DNA of 64,000 nucleotides, taken from NCBI RefSeq assembly GCF_024586455.1, contig NC_065921.1, positions 44,786,574-44,850,573 on the forward strand. The letters run 5' to 3'. Made by a program: the position numbers and the translations under genes. Source of the stretch: Bactrocera neohumeralis. Lineage: Eukaryota > Arthropoda > Insecta > Diptera > Tephritidae. This document shows positions 32,870-45,066 of the stretch, in pieces. The notes beneath the pieces were generated by a model that saw only the letters and a program-made list of their open reading frames with translations, searched no databases and was not told the DNA's origin. How positions within the stretch are numbered: the first letter of the stretch is position 1; every line of letters starts with the position of its first letter.

Positions 32870-33705
32870 TTATACCCTGAACAGAAGGAAATGCAGGAGA
32901 CCCTATAACATACATAAATATATACATGATCAGCATGACGAGCTGAGTTAATTTAGTCATTTTCTTTTCAAGAAGATGCTCATTTGTCGGAACTGCCGAT
33001 ATCGGACCACTATAACATATAGCTGCCATACAAACTGAACAATCGGAAACAAGTTCTTGTATGGAAAACTTTCACATTTGACAATGTATCTTCACAAAAG
33101 TTGGCACAGGTTATTTTCTGAGATAATATTGCAATATCGGAAGGAATTGTTCAGATCGGCTCACTATAGCATATAGCTGCCGTACAAACTGAACGATCGG
33201 AATCTAGTATCTGGTATGGAAAACTTTTGCATTTGACAAGATATATTCACGAAATTTGGTACAGATTATTTTCTAAGGCAACAATGTAATCTCCGAAGAA
33301 ATTGTTCAGATCGGGATGCATGGGAAACTTCCTCATTTGACGATATATCTTCACGAAATTTTGTATCAGTTATTGTTCATAAAAATATTGCAATATCGGA
33401 AGAAGTTGTTCAAAACGGCTCACTATAGCTTATAGCTGCCATACAAACCGAACGATCGGAATCAAGGGCTTGTATGGAAAACTTTCGCATTTGACGTGGT
33501 ATCTTCACGAAATTTGACATAGATTACTGCTTAAGGTAATTATATAATCTCCGAAAAAATTGTTCAGATCGGATTATTATAACATATAGCTTCCATACAA
33601 ACTGTACACATACATATGTACATATGTATGTAGTTACTAAAAGAAATGCACCTGTGAAGGGTATATTGCTTTGGGAAAGTTAACTTTTCTTCTTGTTTTT
33701 TTCCT
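32870..33705 (-). mobile_element. Helentron-like element, family 1, inverted copy
   Basis: Minus-strand counterpart of 17268-18178. It starts (plus) TTATACCCTGAACAG and ends GAAGGGTATATTGC, with the left-end hairpin largely lost (GGGAAAGTTAACTTTTC). The interior again contains the roughly 154-bp tandem unit; its CATACAAACTGAAC word recurs near 33028, 33182, 33440 and 33594. No coding capacity. Confidence 0.6.
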
Positions 33706-33779
33706 GTAAACAGCTACATATTTTACTATAAGAGAAATTAAAAAAATAACATACGCTTGTTTGCAATGAAAAAATTATG

Positions 33780-34060
33780 TAAGAAATATTAAAAAAAATT
33801 TTTTTATTTTAAATATAAAAAAATTAAAAAACTACATATAAAAAAATTAATAAAGTTAAAAAACATAAAAAAAATAATAAAAAATAGTAAACAATAATAA
33901 AAAAAATATAAAAAAATTATAAAAAAATTAAAAAATAATAAAAAAAGAAATTAAAAATAATAAAAAAAGAAATTAAAAATAATAAAAAACAAGATAAAAA
34001 ATAATTAAAATAAATAAAAAAAATTAAATAATAAAAAATATTGTATTAACTCACAAACAC
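33780..34060. repeat. A-rich imperfect tandem repeat
   Basis: Almost entirely A with TTA/TAA interruptions. Short units such as AAAAAAGAAATTAAAAATAA recur at about 22-bp spacing near 33930-33990. A/T homopolymer slippage or a decayed poly(A) tail array are possible origins. Confidence 0.7.
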
Positions 34061-35650
34061 AAAAAACGGTGATTTGCAAAACGAATAAATCACACTGCCG
34101 ATACTAATTTCCTACACCAAATTAGGTTGACATAACGATTTTAAATTTAATTGTATTTATTGTTTATTTTTTATGGATTTATTAATTAATTTTTGTGTTT
34201 TATTTTAATTTTTACATTTTTTTATCGCTTAAAACTAATTAATTTAATTTAATAATTAAAACTTAACTTAGATTTTGTATAAGTTTATATATAAACGCGT
34301 TTAACCACACACAACTTGCCAATTTTTTTCAATGTGAAAGGTAAAAAGAGGGCAAAAACTTGAAAACAAACTGTACGCAATAGCAAAATATTTTGAAGAA
34401 AAAACCGAATGCACACAATTAGAAATATTACACAAAATGCAGCATGTTTTATGTTGCTTATATTAGCTTAACATTTCTTATTGTTAATTTTTACAAATTG
34501 ATTTATTTTACATATGGTTTTTACATTACTTATTTTTTAATTAATATGTATGTTTTTTTTCGTCATTTTGAATTTTTTATTTCAAATTTGAAACATTTTC
34601 TCCAAAATTTCAAAATATCTAAACAGCGAAAGTGGAAAATCTAAAAAATTAGAAGTTAAGTAGACAAGAATAAATTTATAATGTACTAAAAATACAATAA
34701 ATTTAATAACTGTAAGTTATAGTCAAATTGCGAACAAAAATTATAATAACAGATCCAAAATATTTTGTCAAAAGAAAATATTGTTATTGCACAGCGAGAG
34801 GGCACTTTTTCGAATGAAATATTTTTTTTTATTTCTAAACAGAACAATAACAACTTGCTTTATTTTAATTTAAAAATCAAAGACTATTTTCGAATTATAG
34901 CGAAAATTGCAATCAAAATGCCAATTAACTTCTATCTAATTTGCAAAGAAATAAATTTATGTCTACAACACTTGAAGTGCGCTTGGAAATTACGGAATTT
35001 TTTAGAATTTTTTCTAATTAAATTTCAAACAATTTACATAAAAATAAATTAACGAAATTCAGCGAGAATTCAGCTAAAGACGCAACGAAAAACAAAAAAA
35101 TTAAAACTGAAATAAGTAAAAACATAATAAACCACATTTCGTGTGCAAGTTGAAAATTATGAAATGCTAAATGAGAACGATTTCGAAAATTACATTTAAA
35201 AAGTGTGTTCGTTACGTTTAAGGTTATCTAATATAGAGTAGTGCAAATTGCAGTAAAGGCAAATTTTTTTGTTTCAAGACTTAATTAATATTATTTTATG
35301 TTATAGTAATTTAGCAAAATATAAAATTATATTTAGCATTTATGTATTTATGTTATGTATAATTATCGTAGCAAAGGTAAACATCAATCAAATATATATT
35401 TATATATAAACTTATAGAACTAAAAACTAGCAATTAATAATTAAAGAGACGCTTCTGTATACATACATAAGTGTCACTTTCGAATTATTCTTATATGATT
35501 ATGCATTTAAATGTAAGTATGTATGTATGGTTTTGTATGTGCAACTACAACGGTCGGCGTCATGAATAATAGCAGTAGCAATCACTGCATTGCGCTTTAG
35601 CGCCGTTTGTGTCGCGCTTTCCGCCAGACGCCAACCGTCATTGCACCTTC
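34061..35650. other. Br140 3' flank / probable 3' UTR
   Basis: AT-rich DNA downstream of the Br140 stop codon. Candidate minus-strand AATAAA hexamers exist near 34155-34161, which would imply a long 3' UTR; I cannot choose the true end. Open frames here (34444-34644, 34765-35052) are low-complexity. Confidence 0.4.
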
Positions 35651-38600
35651 TCACATTATCGGATCGGGCCCCTGACCTTCCAGATCGGACACTTGACTCT
35701 GATAATGCAGCGCATCTTGGTATGCTTTTTTCACCGCCTTGCGTTCAGTGGGCTTGCGTGATTCCACCAATTTCTGCTGATCCAGTCGTTTATCGATGCC
35801 CAGTATTTCGAGTTTATTCGCCGGTAACCATTGCCACGTACGTTTCACATCGAAGAACAGCACTAAAAAGACCACATCTTCGGTGTAGTTTTTGCGCAAC
35901 GCCAGCACATCGGGTGGTGGCGCAGGCAATGGTACACCGTTATAGACAAAACCTTTCGGCGTTTTGGGATCGAGTATTAATGCCGGATACCAGGGATAAC
36001 CGCGACATTTAGCCCACACTAACTGCAACGGCTCGAGTGGTGGTTTTAGCATTGTTATTGTTGCTGCCGTCGCCGCCAACGCATCGTCGGCATCAGCATC
36101 GCCCGCCTCGTTAACTAAATCGGCATTAGCTGATGTGGGTCGAGACGATGTTGATGGCGTTGGTGTTGCCGCTGCCGCACCGCGTGTATTGTGCGTATTG
36201 TTGTATATCAACTTGTTGTTAAGACTCGCTTTTCGACCTCTAACATTATTCGCAATTGGTGTAGAGGTAGCGCTTATGCTGGCGGTGGGTGTGGCTGATC
36301 TTGTCAGTATTTGTTTGTTGTTAGAGCGCGTTGTCGTCGTCGACGCAGTTGCCGTTGCCGTTCCTGTTGTCGTTGTCTTCGTCTTGGCAGTGTTGGTCGT
36401 TGTCTGCACTGCATTGGTGATTGTATTTTTTGTATTGGCATTCACTTCAATTATCGGTTTGTTTTTCTGCTTCGTGCGTGTAGCGTTGCGTGGACGTTTC
36501 TCTGAGGGGGTAGGCGTTCGTGTTGCCACACTTTTTGTATCTGTTTCAACTTTGTCACTAGCTACGCGGTCGTTACTCTCCTCGGCGCCATCATCACTAT
36601 CGGCACTAGCGCTTATCGCTTCACCGTTACCACCAGCGACATCGGCTTCGCCGTCAATATCACCCTCACAAATACTAGCGACTTCATTCACTTCCACATC
36701 GCCGTCCCGGCCATCAACCTCTTCATCGTCTTCGCTCTCCTCATCACCTTCAGCATCACCTTCGCCATCATCCTCACCGTCATCATCTTCGTCGTCATCA
36801 TCGTCACTGCTATCGTACTCTGAGCCAGACCCGCTGACACTGAAACCAGAACAACTACTGCACGGACTTCCCGACATATCACTCAAATCATCGTCATCAC
36901 TATCGCTTACGTCGCGTTCATTATTCGCGCGATAAACACGAAAACTATCTGGTATCCGATCGTAGTTCGGTGTGGTCGTTAACACCCCTACGCTAGCTGG
37001 CACATTTACAGTTGACGGTGTATTTGGTGTAAGCGTGGCGTTTGGTGATTTCTTTGGCGACATCGATGCGCTCTGTCGCATCTCTGACAACCGCTTATGG
37101 CGCGCATTTCGTTTGGGCGATTTTCCAGCTACTGTACCACCCAGTACTGCACCTGCAGGGAGACCCAAACTAGCACTGAGTGGCGCCAAGTGACTTCCAC
37201 TTAATTTGTTACTTATTGTCATTGCTGAGGAGGCGAGTGTAGCTGCTGCTGCCGCTCCCGCAGCACTTGCTCCGCTGGTTGTGGTATTATTGTTATTCTG
37301 AGTGGCAGACGCGGTTAATGTCGTCGTTTCATCCTTAACGGGTGTTGTGATTTCAGAAGGTCGCTTGAGGGCTGCTTGCGCTTTGCGTGTAAATAAAACC
37401 GCAGTTCTGGAAGAATGCGAGCACCAATGCATAAAAAAAAATGTAAAAAGAGAAAGAGAGAGAGAGATGGTTGATTGGTCAGCGCAAGATTATTACAGCC
37501 ACAAATACCTTATTCTAATGGGGACAAATGATTGTAGATAGAATGGGAGATATGTTTTGTTATTTTCAACCACAGGAATAAAGTTCAATTCAAAAATTTA
37601 CTTTTTTTTAAATTCATGACTCCAAAATTTCTCATATTGATTCGAAAGAAAAATTCTTTCACAATATTTTGTCTCAAAGAACACAAAAAACATCGATACC
37701 GAATGTCCCTCTATTTATACGCCTCTGGATATAGGAGACTTTGCTCTAACTTTTTATAAACGTTATATACCTTCGATTCACGCCCACTGGTGACGCGCTA
37801 TTGTTGAGACTCTTGATGGGACTGCATGGCGGTGTTTGCACTGTCGTTGTTGCAGTTTCTTTAGACTCCTCACCCATTGTATCATCATCATCGACTACCA
37901 TCATATTGGCGGGAACTTTGCGTGAACGTTTTGACAAGCTATTTTGCACTTGTTGTTGCTGCAGCTGCAGACAGGATGGCTGTTTCAAAATTTTCTCTGC
38001 TTGAAGTGTAACATCGTGACTATGCTCATCTTCATCATCATCGTCATCGTCGCTCTGCGAATGAACACTCACGTTTGAATGCCGCTGCGTTATTGAAATA
38101 TAATTAAATAAATACATATTTATTTTGGTGTAGTTTAAATTATCACTTACAGCAGCGATTTTCGCCTTTTGCATAGCTTTACGCATGCGTGTTATTTCCA
38201 AGCGTATTTGCTTGATTTTCTTGGTACGGTACATGGGATTCTTGAGAACCTGTGACTTATCTGCAAGTATGAGCAACTTTTGTACGATTTCCTCGCATGG
38301 CTTGGCCTCTAGTAATGTTTTCAATTCCACTTCCACCTCGTGTTCCACATGATCTTCATGATCGGAACGTGTATGGTCCAACAATCCCTCACGTTGCAAT
38401 TCCTTACGCACTTGCTGGAACAGTGGTGCCGCCTGGTCACGCATGCGTATACCAGCGCGATAAAATACCGTATCCTTATTATTGTAAGCTAGACAATTTT
38501 GTATCATTAAGTCGAAATCGATTTCCAACTGTTCTAGCGTCGCATATTGACCCTGTTTTAATTTTGTACGCATTGTACCTAAATCCATTGGATGCTTCAC

Positions 38601-40800
38601 AATATCCAAGTAGTCAGGCACTTCTTCGGTATCGACCGGTTCACGGAATATTTCACTGGTGTCTTTAGCTTCAAGTGTATCCAGAAGTTTTGTTAACGCC
38701 GATTCAAGTGGATTCACCTGCAGCATGACCACTTGCTCACAGATTTTCACAAAGGCAGCCTTAAGTTTTTCGCGTTTCCGCACCAATTCACAAAGCAATC
38801 GAGCACGCTCTAAATCCTGACGCAGACACTGCCAATATTTCAACTGTTTGTACAGTTCCTTCGTGTCCGGCGAACCTATTGATTATTACAATGTATTAGT
38901 ATATTATTGCCAATGTATATTGTACGCACAATTTGATTAAAAAATATATTATGCTGAAATTAATTATCTAGAAAAACATCTTGTCAAAAAATAAAATTAT
39001 TTGGCTATACTTTTTAATGACGCAAAAATAAACTGCAATCAATAGCAATACTATAAAGCGTTAATCGCTACAACCGTTAGTAACTTTTTAGTGCGGGATA
39101 GGAACAGCTAGGCGAAATAAAATGCAAACCTTCAATACCATTTCGATGGATCACACCATGATTGTTGCCCTGACTCTGAAGCCGACGCAAAAGTGGCACA
39201 CCGTTTCGGTACTGACGCTTCAGAGTCCAATAGGCTATAAGTCTATCTAAGAATTGCTGTTTCTTTTGCATGTGCACCATGCCCGAGATCTCCTGTACAC
39301 GATTAGGTGGAATTGTTGGTATGAGCACAATGGGTGCTGTCGAACGTTTTTTGGCGAGCGCTTTTCTCGCTTCTTTCATTTTCATACGTGTATCTTCAAC
39401 TTCTTTTTGATTGGTTTTTAATTTAGCATCTGCCGGCGTATGGGCATGACAGTAAGCGTACTTTTGTACATGAACCGACGAGTCATTGTGACCGTCTTTA
39501 ACTGTATCCATTGTCATATATAAACCGGCTTGCTGTGCGCATGTTACATGGAAAGCAGCATAGCAGCTATTGCGCTGACACTGTATGCACGCGCCCAAAC
39601 CCTTTTCTTTACAAACATAACATGTGAGTCGCCAACGCGCCGCCGGTATTGTTTCGATAGAATCTGAAAAGAAATTAAAATAGTTTATCTAATACATAAA
39701 ATCACAAAAAATAATATTTACTTACCGATAGGTTCCAGAAACACTGTATTAGCAAAACGCACTTCGGGTATCCAAAGCGCGCATACCACATGTGCCCATT
39801 GACCACGATCGGTCTGTTTGAAAGCACCTCCGGCATTTGGGCACAATACACAACTCACAGGGGTACTGGGCGATTGCAAACAGCGTCGGCACAACCACTG
39901 CCCTTCTGGTATGAACGGTACACCGTAACAATCCTGGTGTACAGCCAGATTGCACATATCGCAGAAAAGTATTACGTTTGTGTTCTGGCACTCGCCATCC
40001 ATGCAAATGCAACACACAGCATCGTCGTCGACTTCCACACCGGTTGGCGTACCATTAGCAGCAGCTTGAAAATATGATTCTTTTTCTAACCGATCCATTA
40101 AGAGTTCCATTGTATCGATTGTAACAGGATTAAAACCGGCTTTTTCACGTTGTTCATTCATCCATTCTAACCACGCCGAATCTTCTTCATCAACATCGTA
40201 CTCTATTTCACCATCCAACTCCTCGGCTGATTTTTCTATGAAACGATAATAGGCGAGTGGGCGGGGTGGTGCATCAGGCACATGGTAGTCTTCGATTTCA
40301 TGATAATGCGCCTCGGGCACCTTAACACGCGCCCATGTAGCATTTTCTTCGAGTGGTGGTGCATCGGCATTTAAAATACAACGGCGCGCCACTAACTCCG
40401 CATACTCTTCACCTTCAATAAATGGTAGCGGCTCATCAATAGCTAGTCGCACACTTTTACCATCAATATTGAATTGTACGGTTTGTTCTTCGTCATTGTA
40501 ACTAACTAGTGATTCAGGATTTGCCACCTGATAACCGCCACCGTTTGCACCGTTGTCGTCAGCAGTCCCCTTCGGTGCTTTCGGCGTGGAATGTGCTTTC
40601 CGCGCCTTTTTCCGATGAGGCGTTATAATTGGTGTTATTGGTTGTGGATTGTCGTGATCATAGTTAAGTAAGTGATATTGTAGTCCCACCACTGTTTTGT
40701 AGCTGCGATCGCACTTGACCACTGGACACGCGTACGGCGGTTGCGCTTGCTGCAGCTTCACGTTCTTGCAATACTCGATCGCATCAAAATCGAGTCCCAT
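35651..40800 (-). CDS. Br140: Br140 / BRPF1: PHD-bromo-PWWP scaffold of a MYST acetyltransferase complex
   Basis: Five coding exons on minus: 40800-39726, 39663-39130, 38875-38151, 38084-37771 and 37406-35651. Phases close to give 1467 residues, close to the fly protein of about 1430. Domains in order: C2H2-like finger with C25, C30, H43, H49; enhancer-of-polycomb-like region; PHD finger about 262-310 (CCICMDGECQN to WLCRRC); zinc knuckle and extended PHD about 315-430 (CVLCPNAGGAFK, CYVCKEKGLGACIQC); bromodomain about 597-690 with HPMDLGTMRTKLKQGQY and the acetyl-lysine Asn in CLAYNNKDTVF; a long Ser/Thr/Ala linker with an extreme Asp/Glu tract; and a PWWP domain about 1345-1467 (VWAKCRGYPWYPALI). 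BRPF proteins scaffold MOZ/HBO1-type histone acetyltransferases and read histone marks in the nucleus. ATG chosen at 40800 (MGLDFDA); an in-frame ATG seven codons upstream (40821) is possible. Confidence 0.95.
38085..38150 (-). other. 66-nt stop-free phase-0 intron of Br140
   Basis: Starts GTAAGTGATAATTTAAACTA and ends TCAATAACGCAG on the minus strand. The length is a multiple of three and it contains no in-frame stop, so retention would add 22 residues. Splicing is inferred because removal joins AKIAA directly to RHSNVSVHSQSD, which fits the family better, and both splice sites match consensus. Confidence 0.7.
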
Positions 40801-40821
40801 TGTATGTGTAATTGAAGTCAC

Positions 40822-42048
40822 TGATGATTCTGCTCGGTGCTATTGCAAAAACCTTTCGTTATATTTGCATTTTATATGCAAAATTTTCGCGTGCAACTAT
40901 TATTTCTGTAGCTTTTTCGCTTAATTTACGCTTCGTTTTGTATTTCTCTGATTCACACGCAAATTCGCTGTCATACAAATGGCGCAAAGTGACAGCTGTT
41001 GCAGCTTGTCATAGTGTAAACACAATGGCTACGACAGACTGCAAACTACATCTGTCAAATATTAAAATACACACGTTCTTATGGGCAGTGTTATTTTGAC
41101 AGCTGCACAACTACACGACTGCAGGCCGACAGTTGTCGTTCTCGCTAACTTCAATTTGCTCCTATTTTTGCCAACGACAGTACGACGACAGTAGAGTTGA
41201 CAGTAGAATGGAAGATAGAAAGAGGAGGTAGAGTGGTGATGCCACTAATATGTAAAATGTAAAATTATTCACAGCTCTAACAAACTTAATGTTATTTTAC
41301 AAATAAAAGCATAAAATAGCTCTATTATATCATTTGTAATAGCAAGTGATAATTTAAAGCAAAAATATTTACCTATTTACTTATTTTTTGCATAAAAAAT
41401 TTCACTTTGAACAAAATATTAAAATTTCATTGAAGTGAAAGGTATTAGTATGGCCACAACGAAATTGTGTACATGCAAAATGGACAACTGCGTTGTTTTG
41501 TGTACATGCCGGCCATTGTGTTGTTGTTGCTTCTCAAAGTGTACATGTAGTAAGATGAACAACGACGTTTTCAGTTCACTGTCGTGCCGCTGCAGTCTGT
41601 CGTAGCCATTGTGTTTACACTATCAAACTGGTACGAAAGCAAAGCGCATAAGAAAAAGCCAAATAAATGTTGGAAAATGTGATATTGATAGAAACGTGAT
41701 ATTCGAAGTTAAGAATTAGAAAATAATTAAAATTATATATTCAAAATATTTTAAACATTTAATGTAAAACTTTTTTGTAATTAAAAAAGTAACTAAAATA
41801 TGTTCTTGAAATCTCGATTATTGACTTTGAAGAAAATAACACAAGTATTTGAAATCAAGAAAGGCATTGCCATATGTAACTAATACGCAAAATGCTTGTG
41901 TTACGTGGGTGGGATGTCAAATATAAAAATTCTCTGATGAAAATTTCACTTATTATCTAAACTTTAGCTTACCGAAAGAATTTTATTAAAATGTATGTGT
42001 TATGTGTAGTTTTAATTAAAACAAATTGTAAACAAAATATATTTTGCT
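40822..42048. other. Br140 upstream region with long inverted repeat
   Basis: Intergenic between the Br140 start and the 3' end of the SMYD4-type gene. It contains the perfect inverted repeat at 41011-41043/41591-41623 and several CGACAG/CTGTCG and TGTACATG words between the arms. No gene seen. Confidence 0.5.
41011..41623. repeat. 613-bp segment bounded by a perfect 33-bp inverted repeat
   Basis: The left arm 41011-41043 starts ATAGTGTAAACACAATGGCT, and the right arm 41591-41623 is its exact reverse complement. The interior (547 bp) is non-coding. No target duplication was found just outside the arms, and the arms do not extend further. Could be a MITE/fold-back element, or a duplicated-inverted promoter segment about 210 bp upstream of the Br140 ATG. 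Confidence 0.75.
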
Positions 42049-42054
42049 TTTATT
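42049..42054 (-). other. Poly(A) signal overlapping the SMYD4-type stop codon
   Basis: On minus, the stop TAA (42052-42050) sits within AATAAA (42054-42049). If used, the 3' UTR would be only about 10-30 nt. Confidence 0.4.
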
Positions 42055-44598
42055 TATTTTGAAGGTAATCGTTATAATAATTCAAAAAAACTTGTTTATA
42101 TTCGTCTGATATTACATCAAGTGCTTTCAACATTGTTTTTAATTCTAATTGCGTAGATTGGTATAGTCCAACGGCTATAAAGTCCCACAAAACTGACATT
42201 TTAGTAACGTACTCAATGGACTGTAAACCCCATCGTTCAATAGTGGCTCTTTGGCAAAAATTGAGAATTGACACTAATTTGTTCAACTCGAATGTGTTAA
42301 ATATTACGCCAGCTAAAAAAATAATACAATTTTAATTAAAGCTAATAATAATAGGTTTTTACATTTACCATTGTAAGATTTAATAAGCATTTTCATCAAA
42401 TCATTTCCCATTTCCATCTTTAATGAGTGAAAATCCACCAGGAAACTATCGACCATGTCATAAATGCGGAACAGTTCCAAACGAGTTTGTGCATTATTTG
42501 TGTTTTCCAATAACTCTGTAAAATTCATAAACCATTCAACACTCTGTTCCTCAGAGCAGATCGTGCACGATACTCCTCCGTTTTCTAACTGCCACCAATG
42601 AAGAGCTGGGGAAACGTCTTGTTTATCTGTTGGCACAAACTTTTCACCACATGTTGGATTTCTGCATTTATATACATGATATTTTAGCTATAACAAATTG
42701 CAAAAACAAATTGTTAAGGAAAAATTTTCGCTATACAAAATTTAATTCTTACGTAGGATTTGTCAGGATCGGGTTTTTGACAATATGTACAGGTGCAATT
42801 AAAATGATAAATCTCTTTTAAGTATGCTCTACGAATATTTCGAAGCGAATTTTTATAGTTAACGGTATAACAATTGAGAATTTCAGCACCTTTTTCTATA
42901 TTACTATCAGCTAGTGCATAAAAATTTCTTCCTGAGAATTTTGGGCACAGTGTGGGTCCACAGGCATGATTACACATACTAAGATATGGGAGGTTTGCTG
43001 CCGATACTTCTTTAGTTTCACTGAATGAATGTAACATACCACGTTTCAGATGGAGAGGCTTTGTCCATATATGAGGAACCAGGAGAATGCCAAATCTGTT
43101 AGTAGTAGAAGTTACGTCGTAACAAGTTGGCGAAATAGAAGAGCATGTATGCGCATTAACAATAAATTGGCCAATATGTCGAAATATAAGAGCACCTAAA
43201 GTATCATTAGTAAAGTAATATTATTATATAAATTTGTTATGTATTCAGTTGTATTGAAACTTACTGACGATGGACTCCCAATCACATTGCTTCAGCTTCG
43301 TTTTGTTTGAAATTGCAAAGAAATTTGTATAATCTTTAAGGTATACAACTAAAAAATCAGCTACGAGGGCAAACCATAACTTATTTGGTAAACTCATTTT
43401 TTGCATATGTGTAACCATTTGTAGAGTCTGTACATAATTCACATCAGTTTTGGTATATAGCGAACTATCAGGTGTTATCAATGTCTGCCAAAGTTTATAG
43501 ATGTCTGTTTCATAGGAAACTATTGGCAATATAGCAGGAAAATCCTCTAGTACAACTCTTAAAGCTAGGTGGGAAATGCCTATTTGTTCAAATAATCGGC
43601 AGAGATACCCCGTACATTCATTTTGATGCACGCTTTTATGATTTCGACGGCACTTTAAGGAACAGTAAATTATGCTGCAATTACAGTCATGGCAGGGAAT
43701 TGGTATCATAAGCATAGCACCGCATTGTTGGCATATTTGACATCCCTCTACAGGTACAAAAGAACTGATCCTTTCATTAAAAATTACTTCACCAGATTTT
43801 ATGGCGTTTTTAGCAATCATATATCTCCCACGGGTAGCCACTTTTGTGTCAATTCTTCTATGAGTACATGAATAATAAAATACAAGTCATAATTAATATT
43901 ACATAAGCTTCTGCAATAACTCACACTACGGTAGATTCCTTTAATTTCAAAACCGTATTAATGGTTTCCTCCGTTTTGATTTTGGTATCCTCATCTAAAA
44001 TTTTCAACCCTTTTTGTAATTCTTTTACTCTCTGACTAAAATTTTCATTTAGAGTACTTTTCTCCAATTCTTCTAAATGTTTTTTGAGTTTCTCAGAATC
44101 CTTTAAATAGTATGCACAAAAAGCCTGACGTATTTTAATTTTGTGTAAAAGCTTCACTGGATAATGGTTTGTCTCAAGTGCGCAAACACAATCGTCGTAC
44201 GCTTGTTGATAGTATTCTAATTCCTGTAACGCCATTGCACGATTAGCATAAGCCAGTGCTAAAGATTCAGTATTTTCGATTGCAGTGAATATAGCTTGAG
44301 TATATCGTTGAGCAGCATTAATCATATTATCAAATTTACTTCCAGATTTTGAATTGTAATAGTTATTTCCTTCTTCACGCAGTCGAATAGCAGATTGAAT
44401 GGCATGTTGAACAGAACTGGCATTCCTTTGATGGGTAGACTTTATAGCTTTTAGCCATGCGGAGGACATACGACGATTCGTAGGAAAGTTTTGGTTATTT
44501 TTAATATCTAAAATGATACTGAGCTCATTTTCAGAGTTCACTATTTTTGTATTCGAAACTTGATACGCTAAAAGCTCAGAAAAACTGTATTTTTCCAT
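42050..44598 (-). CDS. Smyd4: SMYD4-type TPR/SET/MYND protein
   Basis: Five exons on minus: 44598-43925, 43857-43265, 43195-42753, 42687-42369 and 42312-42050, giving 763 residues with consistent phases. Residues about 75-200 form TPR-like helices (REEGNNYYNSK, AYANRAMALQELEYYQQAYDD). The SET domain starts near 231 (TRGRYMIAKNAIKSGEVIF) and is split by a MYND zinc finger at about 267-303, with the CxxC, CxxC, CxxxC, HxxxC pattern intact. The SET core reads LPYLSMCNHAC (498-501), where most active enzymes have NHSC, and GAEILNCY in place of GEEILxxY. Post-SET cysteines are present (CTCTYC, CRNPTC). SMYD proteins methylate or bind proteins in nucleus and cytoplasm; the fly SMYD4 group is a multi-gene arthropod expansion and which member this is cannot be decided here. 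It is divergent from Sec6, with a gap of 468 bp. Confidence 0.88.
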
Positions 44599-45066
44599 TT
44601 TTGTTTAATGGATTATTGCTCTAATTGTAATTAATTAATTATATGCATAAAGTACCTGTGGCCGGTTGATGTTAAATCGACGTGATTTGTTGTTGCACTT
44701 AGTATAAACAATATGCAAACAGCTGAGTGGGAATGAGTGATGTGGTGGTAAGATACGTAAAATATATCGATCCCAATATAAATCGGCATAATGTAATAAA
44801 TTTGTAGCAAAACTAAATCTGAAAATTGATATATTTAAGTTTTGTATCGGGAAAACTATAGTGAAACGTCTATTTGTAATACACAATTATCCAAAATTTA
44901 ACCATTCAAGCCTCTTGTGTATTTCGAAAATTGTATGAAAGTCGATATGCATAATACGTGTAAAATTTATTATCACTAATTCAACACACCCCTTTTCAAC
45001 AATTATTTGTTCGTATCTATTTTGCTGCAGAAATTTTTAACTTTTCCAATAAATCAAGGTCCAATA
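44599..45066. promoter_or_regulatory. Shared divergent promoter region, SMYD4-type gene and Sec6
   Basis: Only 468 bp separate the two start codons, so both 5' UTRs and promoters must fit here. ATATATCGATCC near 44761-44772 resembles a DRE (TATCGATA) core used by many fly housekeeping promoters; no TATA box in a plausible position was seen. Inference from layout. Confidence 0.5.

Noticed and set aside
36135..36935. 266-codon plus-strand open frame opposite Br140
   Set aside because: It is antisense to the Asp/Glu- and Ser/Thr-rich part of Br140; the Val/Ser-rich product is a shadow of the biased codons on the real strand.
45007..45066. Upstream extension of the Sec6 frame
   Set aside because: The added residues do not look like the family and contain a likely splice acceptor; MDLQQLEEEARQ is the conserved-type start.
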